In this document: positions 11,805 through 24,059 of the stretch, piece by piece
How the letters are laid out: every line of letters starts with the position of its first letter
Numbering within the stretch: the first letter of the stretch is position 1
Assembly: GCF_002865645.1 (NCBI RefSeq)
Contig: NW_020194691.1
Span: forward strand, 992,001 to 1,056,000
Direction: 5' to 3'
Origin: Hyaloscypha bicolor E
Lineage: Eukaryota > Ascomycota > Leotiomycetes > Helotiales > Hyaloscyphaceae
Length of the DNA stretch: 64,000 nucleotides
The notes under the pieces: generated by a model
Seen by the model: the letters and a program-made list of their open reading frames with translations, nothing else
Database searches by the model: none
Told to the model about the DNA's origin: nothing
Program-made: the position numbers and the translations under genes

Positions 11805-14251
11805 ATGGCCTCATCCGAAGGGTTTAGCCTCAGCGAGGTGCCCGTTCGAACGCCGCGCAGACGACGTCGGCCGGCCTTATCATGTGTCCAATGTCGACAC
11901 CGAAAGGTCAAGTGTGATAGGAAGTTACCCTGCACTCAATGTTCCCAATACAATAGCGCCACCAGCGCTGCCTGCAAATACGACGATCCCGAAGTTGCCG
12001 CCAAGGGAAAGTTGTCTAATTTCGCCCAACAAACTCTTCACGATACCTTATCCATACCGCCTTCAAATTCAAATCATGGATTTTCCGGGCCAAACGATAC
12101 TATTCCGTTCAACAGCTTATCAGCCCCAGTTCTCCCTGGATTCGAAAATCGCTCTCTAAGCTCAAGTGTTCCCTGGAGACCTCCACCGCCAGCAGCCGAA
12201 TACACCCGATCTGAGCAACATGCCTCTGAAAGCTCAGTTGGGGCAAGAACACCTCAAACAGAAGCAGGCATTCAAGAACTCAAAGAACGTGTTCAAAAGT
12301 TGGAGGATACAACATCAAGTTCGAATAACTATTCCTCGAGACGGATTGAGACCGGCCCATCGTTGTCCATAACCAAAATCCCCAAACTACGAGGCAACAT
12401 TAACAAAACTAGATTCTTTGGTATGAGCCACTGGATGAATACATTTGACGAGGTATGACCAAAATCCCCATAGTAAACAAGAGAACAATCCTGAGAAACA
12501 GTTCGATCAACTCCGTTCCTTGAAGAATTACGAGAAGTTCGACAATGGCTCGGAACTTCAGAAGCTTTTGAAGAAATGTAAAGATATGGCAAGGGTGGTT
12601 AAGGCTGAACGTCCAATTAGTTCCTACACTCTTCCGGACTTCAAATCTCATATCCCATCACAAGAAATTGCGGATCAGCTAGTTCAGCTTTACTTTGATA
12701 CCTTTGAGTCAACGTATCGGATTTTGCATCGAGGACTCTTTTTCAAAGAGTATGAGCAATATTGGAAGGACCCAGCCGCTGGAAGCACCAGTTTTGTTGT
12801 CAAGCTGCTACTCGTTCTGGCCATTGGTACTATTTTCTACGATGACGGTACCAACGGAACTGCTTTACGCTCTCTGGCTCCTCAGTGGATATACGCAGCT
12901 CAAACTTGGCTTAGCGGCCCTTTCGAAAAGGCAAGATTGAATCTTGCAGGAATTGAAGCCCAATGCCTTTTCACCCTTGCTCGCCAGACGCACAACCTTG
13001 AAAGTGATCTACTCTGGATAAATGTTGGAACACTTTTCCGTACCGCCATGAGCATGGGTCTCCACCGCGATCCTTCCCACTTCCCCAAAATTTCAGTCTT
13101 CCATGCAGAACTACGCAGACGTCTCTGGGCTACAATTACCGAACTCACCACTCAGTCCTCGCTCGACTGTGGAATGCCGCCTATGTTTTCATTCAACGAT
13201 TTTGACTGCGAGCCGCCCGCAAATTACAACGACGCGGATATCGACGAACAAACCAAGACCTATTCAACTCGAAAACCAGATACGGTCTACACAGACTCTT
13301 CAATTCAAATCACCCTTCTCCAATCCCTACGTACAAGACTGGAGATTAGCTTCTTGATCAACGATTTTCGCTCCATCCCACCTTACGAAAAGGTGCTGGC
13401 ACTGAGCAGCGACCTCACATCCCACATACGCTCACATTCCACCCTCTATACCTCACCTCAAGCGCCCCAAACCGCCTTCACAACATCACACAGGAACCTC
13501 CTAGACCTCTTCACCCGCCGCTTCCTGCTCGCCTTGCACCACCCCTTCGCCATCCAAGCAAAAACCGACCACCGATTCTACTTCTCGCGGAAAATGTCCC
13601 TGGACGCCGCGCTAGCCATTCTCTCGCACCCCTATCCAAGCAACGATCCCTCCTCATCCCCATCCACATCCACATCAGAAAACCAACACCTCCCGCTCAC
13701 GCTCCTTCTCACCGGCGGCTTCTTCGAGGAAATCCTGTGGCGCGCCTCCACAGCCGTGGCGCTGGAGCTGATAAATCAAATCAAGGAGGATTCGTCGCCA
13801 GCGTCGGAAGCAGGGAAGGTGGGGAGGAGACCGCTGCATGATGCACTGGATAAACTAGTGCGGGTGGAGAGGAGGAGGGTGGAGATTGGGAGTGAGACGA
13901 ATGTTAAGGGGTACTTGTTTTTGTGCATGGTGCAGAGTCAGGCTGCCGCAATGGAGAGTGGGAAGGATTTTAGAGAGGCGATTGCTGGGAGGGCGAAAGT
14001 GGCTGCGGAAGAGGCGTATGGGTTGTTGAGGAGATTGGTCACGCATACCCTGGTTGATGAACAGAGGCCTGTTGAAAGAGCAAGTCAGGTGATGGCGGAG
14101 TCTAATGTTGATTGGGATCTTTTGGTGAGTGGCGTGTGGTGTATAGAGAGCAGAAGGCTAACGAGTGCAGATGCAGGATACGATGATCGATTTCGATGGT
14201 ATGAATAATTGGCTCTTTGACAGTTGGGAAGATGCCCATAATCTGGTATGA
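11805..14251 (+). CDS. Zn2Cys6 fungal-specific transcription factor
   Basis: Three exons, 11805-12452, 12502-14124 and 14171-14251, give 783 residues; both introns are phase 0 (GTATGA...CAG and GTGAGT...CAG). Cys27-x2-Cys30-x6-Cys37-x5-Cys43-x2-Cys46-x10-Cys57 forms the binuclear zinc cluster, preceded by a basic RRRRRP run. A linker and a short coiled stretch (ELKERVQKLED) follow. The large middle is a fungal-specific regulatory domain (Fungal_trans), including LVQLYFDTFESTYRILHRG and GMPPMFSFNDFDCEPPAN. The third exon is supported by WDLLMQDTMIDFDGMNNWLFD, a common C-terminal pattern; without that splice the frame ends at 14208 in a sequence lacking this pattern. The neighbouring divergent permease is a plausible target. 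Confidence 0.88.
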
Positions 14252-14425
14252 GGTACCTCCCAGTTCACTTCTCACGTAATCTCAAGCCCTGCTTGGTGTG
14301 CCGTACACTCTACTTGACCTCCTATCGTCCCACAAGATTCAGCTGGATCTTTCCGCCCATCATTGTCTCTCCTTCTCTTCTACCTATCATGCCTTTCTCG
14401 CAACTAGACCCAACAGAAAGTCAAA

Positions 14426-15345
14426 TCAAACAACATTCCTCCTCCCCCACATAACCCCCGCCGCGAAGAACTGCGCTCCGGCCACGCCAGTCGCGATCCG
14501 AAACTGCAGATTGTAGCCCTCGCCAAAAACCCTCCTTACCAATTCCTGCTTCTCGACGCTCAACGTGCTGACATTTTGTGTGTTCTGTAGTAGGGAAGAG
14601 AGCTCAGGGGCGGAGAGAAACCGGGAGAGGTGTGAGCGGAGGTAGGTGTTCAGGATGCTGGTTGCTACTGCCAAGCCGATGGCGCTGCCCATGAGGCGGA
14701 ACTGCGTGGCCGAGCCGATTGCTACCGCTTTGGGGAATCTTCAGTACAGTTTTGATTTGGCTTGGGGTGTTGTAGTGTGTGAGAGGGGTGGAAGGGGAAG
14801 GGACAAACAATGATCTCTCGGCTCAATTGGATACGGAACAGGAATTAAGATCATGCCCAGTCCTATACCAATCCCAAGTCAAGAGAGGGCTTGATACGCG
14901 TACTGGCTACCATTAAGCTTGTCGTCCGTCGAGGTTACAGACAGGAGGGCAGAGCCGAGGATCTGTAGGACGGTGCTGAGGACGAGGAAGTAAACAGGCG
15001 GAATATTCAAGCTGCCGGCGAGCAGCGAGGTGAGGATGACGCCCACGGGGATCACGAAGCAGTACGGCAGAAGTGGCACGCCTGAGCGGATTGTCGAGGA
15101 GCCGTTGACCACTTGGTAGCGTTGTGGCAGTTGGAAGAGCCCTATTGTGTAGGGAGGTCCGACGAGGAAGTTGAATCTATTTATTTCCCATCCTCCCATT
15201 ACCTTTTTCACTCATCCAAGCTTCTCATTCTGGACTAAGAAGGGAGTGAGGGATGGGCTTACAGTAAATTGCCCAGCATCGTCCTGTTCTTCTTCCGCGT
15301 TGCGTAACCAATGTAGTAAATTCCAGAGGTCTCTCGTTTGGTAGA
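14426..15345 (-). pseudogene. Decayed C-terminal half of an MFS (DHA-type) transporter
   Basis: On the minus strand, exon-like segments run from about 15345 to 15263, about 15178 to 14820, and 14730 to 14426. The first ends in RTMLGNLL before a GTAAGC donor. The second carries FLVGPPYTIGLFQLPQRYQV and GVILTSLLAG, and reaches TGA at about 14879-14881 after QALS, where continued homology (LGIGIGLGMILIPV) resumes in the same frame. The third has QFRLMGSAIGLAVATSILN and a typical C-terminus ending GRRNVV. Together they are helices about 8-14 of a DHA-type MFS protein without any N-terminal half. The in-frame TGA may have been Trp. It is complementary to the N-terminal half at 5.3-6.3 kb. Confidence 0.65.
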
Positions 15346-16207
15346 CCTCATAATATAGGAAAGGACATGATACGAATTAGCGACTATTAGCGGAACTACA
15401 GCCTGATCGTCGGGAGAAAAAGATCGGATTGATCCAGATTGATGATTGCTGGGAACAATACGGATTTTTCCAGATCAAGACAGCCGACTGACTACATTGC
15501 ATGGAAATTCAGTATATGACTCTTGGCTTGTATGAATGTCCGTCCGGGAGGCGGACATGTCTGCGAGATTCTGGGCCGTAGCCCGAGGAATCTGGGGAAG
15601 TTTGTGCGCCGCTGCGGTCATGGCGAGGTGACGGCTAACTGCGGAGGCATCAGATGAACCGGAGGTGTGGGGCACCACCCCTGATCCGCATTCGAGGCGA
15701 GTCGAGTTGAGCTCTATCATAAACACAGTCTTTTGCCGTATTCCTAGGGGAGTCTTGCAATATCGAAGCAATGGTTCTACTATGCCCATGTCACTACACA
15801 CAAATCATTATTTCCGCGATCTGTTGATCAAACTTCGCTACGCTGTTATCGCACCCGTAATACCTACAATACCGCAGACATTTCTCTGTCTAGAGTCTGC
15901 CGGACAAGTCTTTCTCTCTCTGCGAGTGTTGCCTCATAAGCAGCAACAGCCGCTTTTCCATGAGCTAGGCTTCTCTCCCTGTCCTCCAATGTAATTTTGA
16001 TTCCCAATTCGCCACGACATCGATGCTTGTCCAATCTCTGCAGATCGACGAACTTGCTGCCGCACCTATTCCCAAGGAATCGGATTCAGCATGCTTCTTT
16101 CAGATATTTTCGTGAGTAGAATGCTCCAAGAGCTGTTGAACATTGCCAGTAGAATGTCCTAAGAAATGCTGGACATTGAAGAGGGGAATACTCCGAACGG
16201 TTGTGAC
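15346..16207. other. Intergenic region
   Basis: No gene is recognised. A 108-codon frame on the minus strand (15475-15801) lacks family features. The part next to 16207 may hold a last small exon of the following gene: the stop at 16208 overlaps a good GTGAGT donor, and an acceptor near 16157 would extend the frame by about 24 residues. Confidence 0.4.
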
Positions 16208-18593
16208 TCACATATCGCAGGTAAATTCTCCGTGAGACACGTTGCCTTCACCTTGCCTGCACTCAGCACTCTTTGCATGCTCCTGGTGGTACTTCAGACC
16301 TGTACGGCTTGTGTATTGTTTCTTGCAAGAACCGCATTTTAATGGCTTGAGGGCTCTTGGTGTGATTGAACTACTCAAGGAACCAGGCTGGGGCTGAGGT
16401 GTGAAGCGCGGATGAAGAACAGACTCAAAGTGCTCAATTGAAGGCAAGACAGGAAGTTCAAAGGGGTCTGCTAACTGCTGGCTCGCAATATCTTGAGTTC
16501 CTGTTCGCGGTGTCTCGGGAGCCAGACTCCATCTGCTCGGGGTCTGACTCTCCTGATCACCAAGAAAACGGCGAGATCGCCGATTGACTTTGCTATCGTT
16601 AGTAAGGAGAAGCTCGTTTAAAGCTCGTTTCCTGCCCCGCTGAAAATCCTTCTCGCGCATTCGATAATCTGGCTCTATGATTTTGTTTTGGTGTAGGATT
16701 CGTTCTGACAACGGCAATGATGTTTCATCGACAGGGGGAGTGACATCCATTCTTGCATCTTCTCCAGAAACCGGCGTGGCCGGTCCTAGAGGCTGATAGT
16801 CATCATTTACCTCATCCTCAACGGAGTTGAAATGGAGTTCTTCGTCTTGGCTGGGAATTACAGAATGAGTGGCTCCTTTTGACGAGGGAATTTCGATCAC
16901 CAATCTTGACCTTGCATTGAATTGTTGCTCCGGTCTAGTTGAGGTGTTTTCTGCGGCAGCTGTGCTTGTCCCGTTAACAGGCTTGATTCTGGTTCTTCTT
17001 CTCTTGGCTGGGAGTTCTCGCTGGTAATCAACAGAACTTGTTCCACTAATTTCGATCTGATCATGGTCTCCTTTGCGTCGAGACCGGGTCTCCCTGACGC
17101 TGGTCTGCGCTTCGTTGAGATGATGAGCCAAGCTTGCCTCGGCAGTACTTGCAGGACCTTCCAAAGAAGGAATCGCTGCTTCCTCCAACAAGCTCGTTGC
17201 AGGGTTCTCGAAATTGCTGAGGCGTGCCTTCAACTGCCCCCTAAGAAACGATAGAGTTAGTTAAATGCTTAATATACATTGTTCCGGGGGAACTGGGGCA
17301 ATGTCTCAGGAGAAAATCGCAAGACAATCAGCAATAGCATGAAGGCCTTGAGACTTACAGTTCCCTCTTAAGCTCATCAATCTCATCAACTTTCCGGCCG
17401 ACTAGCTGGACATCTTTGGCTATGATATCGAGACTCCGATTTGAGATCTCGAAACTGCCTCTTGAAACGGGCCTTGGATTCGAATTAACTTGTTGACGTA
17501 GCGCATCGAGCTCTGCGCTAACACTCGCGAGACCCTCTCCACTCTCTTGCTCTTGAAGCTGACGATTCGAAGCAAGTTCTGTGCGGACTTCCTCCATAAA
17601 GTCTTTGAATAGCCGCATGTCTCGCTCTATACGGTCAACTGACCTAGAGAGTCGACCAATATCCTCTTGCTGGGTGTTAATGGCTGCCTCCGCCCATGAC
17701 TTGAACTTGGCAACGTCTACTTGGGGAGGGGTCTTCATCGGTGTTGACTGTCTACTGATTGTAGAAGGTGTTCGAGAAACACTCGGCAACAGACGTGGAG
17801 GCTTCGGGCAGGAGACCGGTTGACTGACTGATGGTCTTCTGGAGACAGACTGGGTTCTGGCTCTAACACTGGAATTCGTGAGGGGATAAGTCTTCATGAT
17901 GGAAATCTTGGCCTTTCCACCAGATCCCTCTGACATGACAGACATTTCTGCAAGTCTTAAGATCAGTTGGTTTCTATAAAATTGAGTTAGCCATGACGCA
18001 AGAGAGATTCGCGATAGACAAAACAAGCGGCACCGTATGTCTCGAGCCCCTAGAACATTTCAACTGCTTCCAGTCCGAATGTTCCCTTGGGTGGTCGTAC
18101 AATAAACGCCGCCCCTTCCCAAAATCTCAGAGGTTCTCGAAGTAGAATATTAAAAGTCCTGACCCCTCTGATCCAGGTAAATTTAAACTTTGAAGGACAA
18201 TGGAAACTTAGTGCCGCTTTGTATATCCACCACGAGAGAGCGCACACATTGCGATAGGGAGACTCACTGCTGCAACAGATGACTATCTGGCGCACTGTCG
18301 CACCGTAAACCTAGAACATGCTGACATACTGCACATGCTAGATCTTGAAGAAGGCTGCGAAGATTGACATTAGCAAGTTTGAGCGGGATATCGCATGGAC
18401 TCAAGAAATTATACCTGTCTTCAATTTGAGAACCTTGGGCGGCTTCGTAGATATCTCCAGTACTCTCAACCCCGTTAACGCTCAGAGGAGGATGCACAGG
18501 GCTGAAGTAGGTATTGCCAATCCCATTCCAGGAGTTCCTGAAGCGCCCCAACTCCGATTGGCACTTTAGACAGTGACAGGTAACGATGTCCAT
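16208..18593 (-). CDS. Mis18/Yippee-like zinc domain protein with coiled coil (putative kinetochore protein)
   Basis: Four exons on the minus strand, 18593-18415, 18354-18268, 17973-17359 and 17240-16208, give 637 residues and all phases agree. The N-terminus has two CxxC pairs, CHCLKC and CAVC, the second in LACAVCQHVLGLRC, followed by NQLILRLAEMSV. This matches the layout of Mis18/Yippee zinc domains, in which the second pair precedes a Leu-Gly turn. Exon 3 holds a Ser/Thr/Pro-rich linker and a long heptad coiled coil (about residues 170-310) that continues into exon 4, joining these segments as one protein. The C-terminus has a CGSCKKQY...H finger-like motif. In fission yeast and animals Mis18 directs CENP-A loading at centromeres; that role is inferred. 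Intron 2 is long (294 bases), so a small exon may be hidden in it. Confidence 0.6.
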
Positions 18594-19036
18594 CCTGACA
18601 ACGGGTCATTTAGCCCACGAGTTGCAAGCTCAACCTGCTTCGATGTGATGTCAATGGCGGTTTTGGGGAGCTTGATGCATCTCGAAGTGGTTGAATACCT
18701 TTTCAAGAATCTGACGCGATGGACGCGTCGACCGCGAATTTTCGCGTCTCCGAACAACGGAGTGGCTGAGGCAATCAAGTTAACAATTTCCCACGTGAAA
18801 GGATATCAAAACAACTGATGATGGCGGTCTAAATGGATTGGGGCATCTTTAATAAATTTTGCCCTTGATCACTTTCAGAAAAACTATGTGGGAGGAAAGC
18901 CCGTTCCGAACTCTTTCAGCCTTGCCATGTCTCAGCCTCGCACTAGCCTCGACTAAAAAGCAGGGGAGCAAACCTCGCCGAAAATCTTGAGGTTCATCAC
19001 CAGCCTACGACCTATCGAACCATCACGTCAAGCAAG
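18594..19036. promoter_or_regulatory. Bidirectional promoter with MCB- and SCB-like cell-cycle elements
   Basis: This 443-base region separates the Mis18-like gene (minus) and the exonuclease gene (plus). ACGCGT, the MluI cell-cycle box bound by MBF, is at 18723-18728. A near-palindrome at 18733-18746 (CGCGAATTTTCGCG) contains CGCGAA/TTCGCG cores like SCB elements. CACGTG is at 18792-18797. G1/S control of a kinetochore gene would be sensible, but this is inference from motifs. Confidence 0.45.
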
Positions 19037-21449
19037 ATGGCAACCGCAGACAAAGAAGTCGTCGATTATCGTCCAGATCAATCGTCTGACAGCGGAAGCA
19101 ATGGTAAGAAGCGCAAGTTTGAGGATGAAAGCTACACTGAGCAGACTGGCAACACGATGCCGCCTCTTCAACAACTAGATCTCCCAAAATTCAATCTGAC
19201 ATCTACAAGACGCCCCAGTCAAGACTCCGGATCGCCGAAGGACGACGATGGGCACAGCTCACAGGAGTGGCAGACGGTAGATCATCGTGCTAGGAAGAAG
19301 GCGAAGAAGATACCCAAATCGCATTCGAAGAATTACCCCTCCATCCAATTCTCGAAGGAATGTCGATTGAACTCACAGATCAAGATCAGTGACCTTCAGA
19401 CCTTGGTTCTATACATTCTTGCAGATGGATCATCGCCTCAATTTGTCTCTGTCCGCCATCGACCCGAGATTCGAAAAGTTGTTGTTCTCATGGTCCCAGG
19501 TCTGGAGATGTCTATGTTTGATACACTGGCCGCCGATGATAATTCTTCCCAACTACAATCATATGATAGAAATTACAGATCACCAGATCAATACTATCCC
19601 AATAGATTGAAGGTAGACACACTACCGGAGTCTCTGCAACCATTTGCGGATATGTTCGAGCACATATGGCCCGTCAAGACCCCAGGAGATGACAAGTACG
19701 GCAAAATGCATTCTCCGCTCCATGCTATGCTCACAGCACCTCTGCCGAAGAGTAAGGAAGAGAAGAACTGGAACAAGAATAGGAAGGGTGCCACTCCGGC
19801 AAAGGAGCCTCAAGGCTGGAAGAATTCTCGAACCCCCATCACGGAGTTTATTCATCCTCCAGACATACTTCACGAGAACGACTACACCCTCCATCCTGCG
19901 GCGTACGACGACGAAACCGATAGGCAGAATTTGATGGAACGTCGAAAGTCTAATGGTGTTTCTGAGGAGCATGGTTGGGTTGATACATTGGTCAAAAACT
20001 TCGTTGATGGGACTTCTCCAGACAACGAAATCGAAGCAGGCAGTATTACGGCAGGTCGAGATATCCTTGCTATGGACTGCGAGATGTGTATGACTGGAGA
20101 AAACGAGTTCTCTCTCACACGAATCAGCGTGGTAGGCTGGGATGGCTCTGTCATCATAGATGAACTTGTCAAGCCGGCCAAGCCCATTACAAACTACGTG
20201 ACCCAGTAAGCCTTCCCGCAGACTGAACAAATTTTGACTAATGTGGTATAGGTACTCTGGAATCACGGAAAAGATGCTCGCGCCTGTTACTACGACACTT
20301 CCAGATATCCAGAAGAAGCTTCTTGATATCCTCACTCCTCGCACCATACTTATCGGCCACTCCTTGAATTCAGACCTGACGGCACTCAAAATCACCCACC
20401 CATTCATCATTGACACCGCTGTTATATACCCCCATCCACGTGGCCCTCCACTAAAGTCGTCCCTGAAGTGGTTGGCGCAAAAATACTTGGGCAAAGAGAT
20501 TCAGAAAGGCCATGGCACAACCGGTCCAGGTGCTGGTCACGACTCGATTGAAGATGCAAGAACATGTCTCGAATTGGTTAAGCAAAAATGTGAGAAGGGC
20601 AAGGACTGGGGCACTAGCGATGCACAAGGCGAGAATATCTTCAAGCGTGTTGCCAGAGCCGGCGTCAAGTATAGGAACCAAGGAGGCTCGGCTGTACCAA
20701 GTCCGACGAATGGCAAATCAAGCGCAGCTGTTGATTGGGGTGATCCAAGAAAAGGGCCCGGCGCTGCTGCAAATTTTCCCATTGGATGCAAGAATGATGA
20801 AGAGGTCATGGAAGGTGTCATTCGAGCTGTCAAGGGCGATCCTGACGGAAGGGAGATTCCAGGTGGAGGGGTTGACTTTGTCTGGGCAAGATTCAGGGAA
20901 CTAGAAGCCTTGAAGGGCTGGTGGAATAACAACAAGGCGACTGCTCTCGAGGCTGCTGCAAAGGACGAAACGCCTGCAGTCGTGCCCAACGGGGATGCAA
21001 AACCAGTATCGGATTCTAATCCTTTCAGCGGAACCACGTCTCTTCCATCGAACCCCTTTCTTTCTCCGACTGATACAAACGTCGAGGTAAAGGATGTCCC
21101 GCCTTCTAAGCCAACGGTCGACCCCTCAAATGCTTCCACTACGTCATTACCACCGCCGGCAACCATTGATCCCTCTAAATCCGTCTCCGAAGTCACAGCA
21201 GAGCTGACTCGGCGTATTGCTAAGATCCACGAGGAACTCCCGCCATGTACGGCACTGGTTATCTATAGCGGTTCTGGCGATCCTCGAGAAATGAGCAGAC
21301 TCCAGGCTATGCAAGCACAGTTCAAGAGAGAGTACCAGACCAAGAAGTGGGACCAGCTGAGTATTCAGTGGACCGACACGGAGGAGCAGGCGTTGAGGAA
21401 AGCCCTTGCAGTTGCAAGAGATGGGGTGGGTTTCATTGCTGTGAAGTGA
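19037..21449 (+). CDS. REXO/Rex-type RNA exonuclease (DEDDh family)
   Basis: Two exons, 19037-20205 and 20252-21449 (intron GTAAGC...TAG, phase 2), give 788 residues. The exonuclease core begins near residue 345 with LAMDCEMC, which supplies the D and E of motif I. GHSLNSDLTALK follows (motif II Asp), then HDSIEDARTCLEL (motif III His and Asp), making a complete DEDDh set. CEMC is typical of the Rex1/Rex3/REXO1 group, which trims 5S rRNA, tRNA and other small RNA 3' ends in the nucleus. The N-terminal 300 residues are basic and polar with a nuclear-signal-like KKRKF. The C-terminus ends in a conserved-looking segment with LVIYSGSGDPREM and GVGFIAVK. The gene is divergent from the Mis18-like gene. 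Confidence 0.88.
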
Positions 21450-22559
21450 TACGGCGGAGAGCCTTTTTCTGACTGGCTGAGAGGTCGTTGATGGTTTGCT
21501 TGTTGGCTATGCGACAATCTCAACGAGCAATTGCAATGACATTATAGCACGAAAACGACAGAAAGGCATGAAAGTTAGATCCCTATGTTTTGCTAGAGGA
21601 GCAAACAGCATTGACCAAAAATCAGAGAGCTCGTATGAGATACCACTGCCTGCTCCACTCTTTGCACCTGCCTCAATCGCGCGGAGCATTACCAGACTCG
21701 GGATTCTCTTATCAAGGTGTCTTCCAAGTAAAACTCACAATACAAATCATACAGTAGGATGACATGTCCTTTTCTCTACACTGAGCTCTTAATAACAATT
21801 TATGTCCCGCAATATCATCTTGCTCTTCGCCTTTGCCTGCGTTATCTGCCAACTTGAGAAGCTCCCATGCTCATTGTTCCAATTTCGTGTTGGAAATCGA
21901 TAATGCATCTGAGCAGGCCTGCACTGCTTTGCCTTCCAAGTGGGGAATCAATCGAGTGAACCCCCATCGGCGCAATTAATTTCTTTCCCAATGCCCGGTT
22001 ACAATCTAGGAATTGATTGTGACTTTGCTTGTCCGTTTCTCTTTCCAGATAGATTTGGATAAAGTAATCAAAGCACTACAAAAATCATATGGCTTTCACG
22101 AGGTCATCCACTGTTCACGCATCTATTCACCGATCAATACTGGCTTTTTATGTGATAAGTCGCCCGGATTTTTCATATAGATAACTAATTGAACCAGTCA
22201 TATGGCTCGCTCGTACTGTTGCCCCCTTGTACTGGACCTCGTGGACTGCGTTCCTTGAACCATGCATTGCTGACACTGTCAGCATAACCCGTCCTACAAC
22301 CCCTCATCAGCCCCTTGAAAGCCTTTCTTTCGGCTTCTCTCCTTCAACAAACATACACAAAACCCAAGCTAACTCAAATAGTGCACTACCTAGAGATCTT
22401 GGCCTAATTAGAGCAGTTTATCTTCTATCATCAGCCTTCAAAGTATGATCATTACGCTCTCGATTCAACAAAGCGGTCAACCAACATGGCTGCAAACCCG
22501 CAAATTGATATCCCAAGAGTGAGCCATTCCTATGAATCGATCTCTTCCGTCTCCTTGGA
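21450..22559. other. Intergenic region upstream of the P450 pseudogene
   Basis: It holds the 3' end of the exonuclease gene and what was probably the promoter and first coding bases of the P450. The P450 membrane anchor could not be recognised with confidence. No other gene is seen. Confidence 0.4.
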
Positions 22560-23795
22560 AGAGAAAATAAATGTGGCCAGCATCCAAAGGCTTTTGTGAA
22601 CCTGCACAGGAAACATGGAGAAACGTTCACATTCAAAGCTCTGGGTGCCCGACAGATATCGACATGTAATCCCACGAACATCCAAGCTATCGCCGCAACA
22701 AAATTCGACGGTTTCGGCGTCGAACCGATGCGTGCCAATCTTGCAAAATAATTTCTAGGTTAAGGCGTCTTTACCCATATGGATGGATATGGAAAACGCA
22801 CATGCGGGGTCATCAGACTAACATTCAATCGTGTTGAGATTGCGCACCTTGAGAACATTGAAATCCACGTTGGTTAGCTCTCTGATCTTATACCTAGGGG
22901 TGGGACGACAGTCGATTTGCAGCCTTTGTTCAAGAGACTGGTAAGTGCATTTTGATATCAACGAACCACCGCCATAAGATTGCTCGCCAAATCTGCGTCA
23001 ATATTCCTAGTTCCTTGATACATCTTCCGAGTTCATCTTTGGCCAGTTAGTCGAATCGCTACTTCCAGTTACTCCATTTGATGCTACTGAGTTTATGGAA
23101 GCATTTGACACTTCCTTAATGGGAGTGACACGTCGATTGTAAGTCTTACACTCCTTAGAACACATCATACACTCTTGTATGAGGCTAGGCCTCTCACACA
23201 CCACATACTCTCGCTCTAATTTTTATCCTTTTCAAGCAATGTTAATCTGGGGTTTTCGGGTTGTCCCAGGAGGGCAGGACCTTTCAAACCTCTCCTTTAC
23301 TTCGACAAATCCTGGGACAGGGCATACACAAACGTCCACGAATTTATCGATAAGCATGTCCAGAGAGCTCTTCAGGACCAAAGTAGGCCTGATCAGACCC
23401 ACAAGCAGCGTTATGATGCCGAAAAGAAGGAGTAGTACATTCTCCTACATCAAATGGCCAAGAAACACAAGGCCCATTGGCGTTGAGAAGCCAGATCGTC
23501 AGCATCTTCTTCCCAGCACGCGATGCCTCAGCAATCGCCATAAACAACATCATGTTCGAGTTTGCACGGCATCCGAAATCCTGGGAATCACTCTGCGCAG
23601 AAGTGTAAAGTATTGGTGACCAACCCCTAACTTTCGAGCTGATCAGAAACCTCAAGGTGCCCAAATCAATCGTCAGCGAGACATTACGGCTTCACTTACC
23701 AGCCACCATTGTCAGAAGGATCGCATTTAGAGACACTATCTTGCGCCTTGGCTGAGGTCCCGACCAACTCGCGCCTCTTTTCGTGCCTAAAGGTA
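22560..23795 (+). pseudogene. CYP52-like cytochrome P450, left part (disrupted)
   Basis: Recognisable P450 pieces in order: HRKHGETFTFKALG, NPTNIQAIAATKFDGFG, EPMRANLAK and VIRLTFNRVEIAHLE; then TVDLQPLFKRL and, after an intron from about 22939, [31 protein letters not shown] (I helix); [10 protein letters not shown] (the K-helix ExxR); and FVPKGT at about 23795. The order and wording fit the CYP52 group of fatty-acid or alkane omega-hydroxylases. It is broken by TAA/TAG stops at several places (two near 22750, others near 22875, 23435 and 23610), by a TGA near 23755, and by a frame change near 23480. Most stops sit where CAA or CAG (Gln) is natural, i.e. C-to-T in CpA. The gene is cut right after PKGT; the remainder is at 36140-36433. 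Confidence 0.8.
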
Positions 23796-24059
23796 CACGA
23801 GATCAATTAGATGCCTCAGGCACTTATTTAAGGGATATCAGCTTTACTGACTTTAAATTCACTTTGAAAATTCACTTTTTGAAGGCTAAAAATTTTCCAG
23901 GTAAGCTAAATAAGGTAGGTTTTAATTTCGAATTCCAAAGCTTCTTTCCTTTAATAAATACACATATATATACGCATACGTAAGTTAACCCCTATACCCA
24001 CTACGGGCCTGCCCCTGGCCTGTAACGCTCCTTACGGTCCGTAGAATGTCTTCTCTCCC

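Noticed and set aside
18050..18264. Open stretch within the second intron of the Mis18-like gene as an extra exon
   Set aside because: Direct splicing over it keeps phase and joins the conserved segments naturally; no flanking splice sites in phase were found.
19622..20494. 290-codon minus-strand frame inside the exonuclease gene
   Set aside because: Antisense shadow of the DEDDh exonuclease; it also spans its intron and has no recognisable domain.
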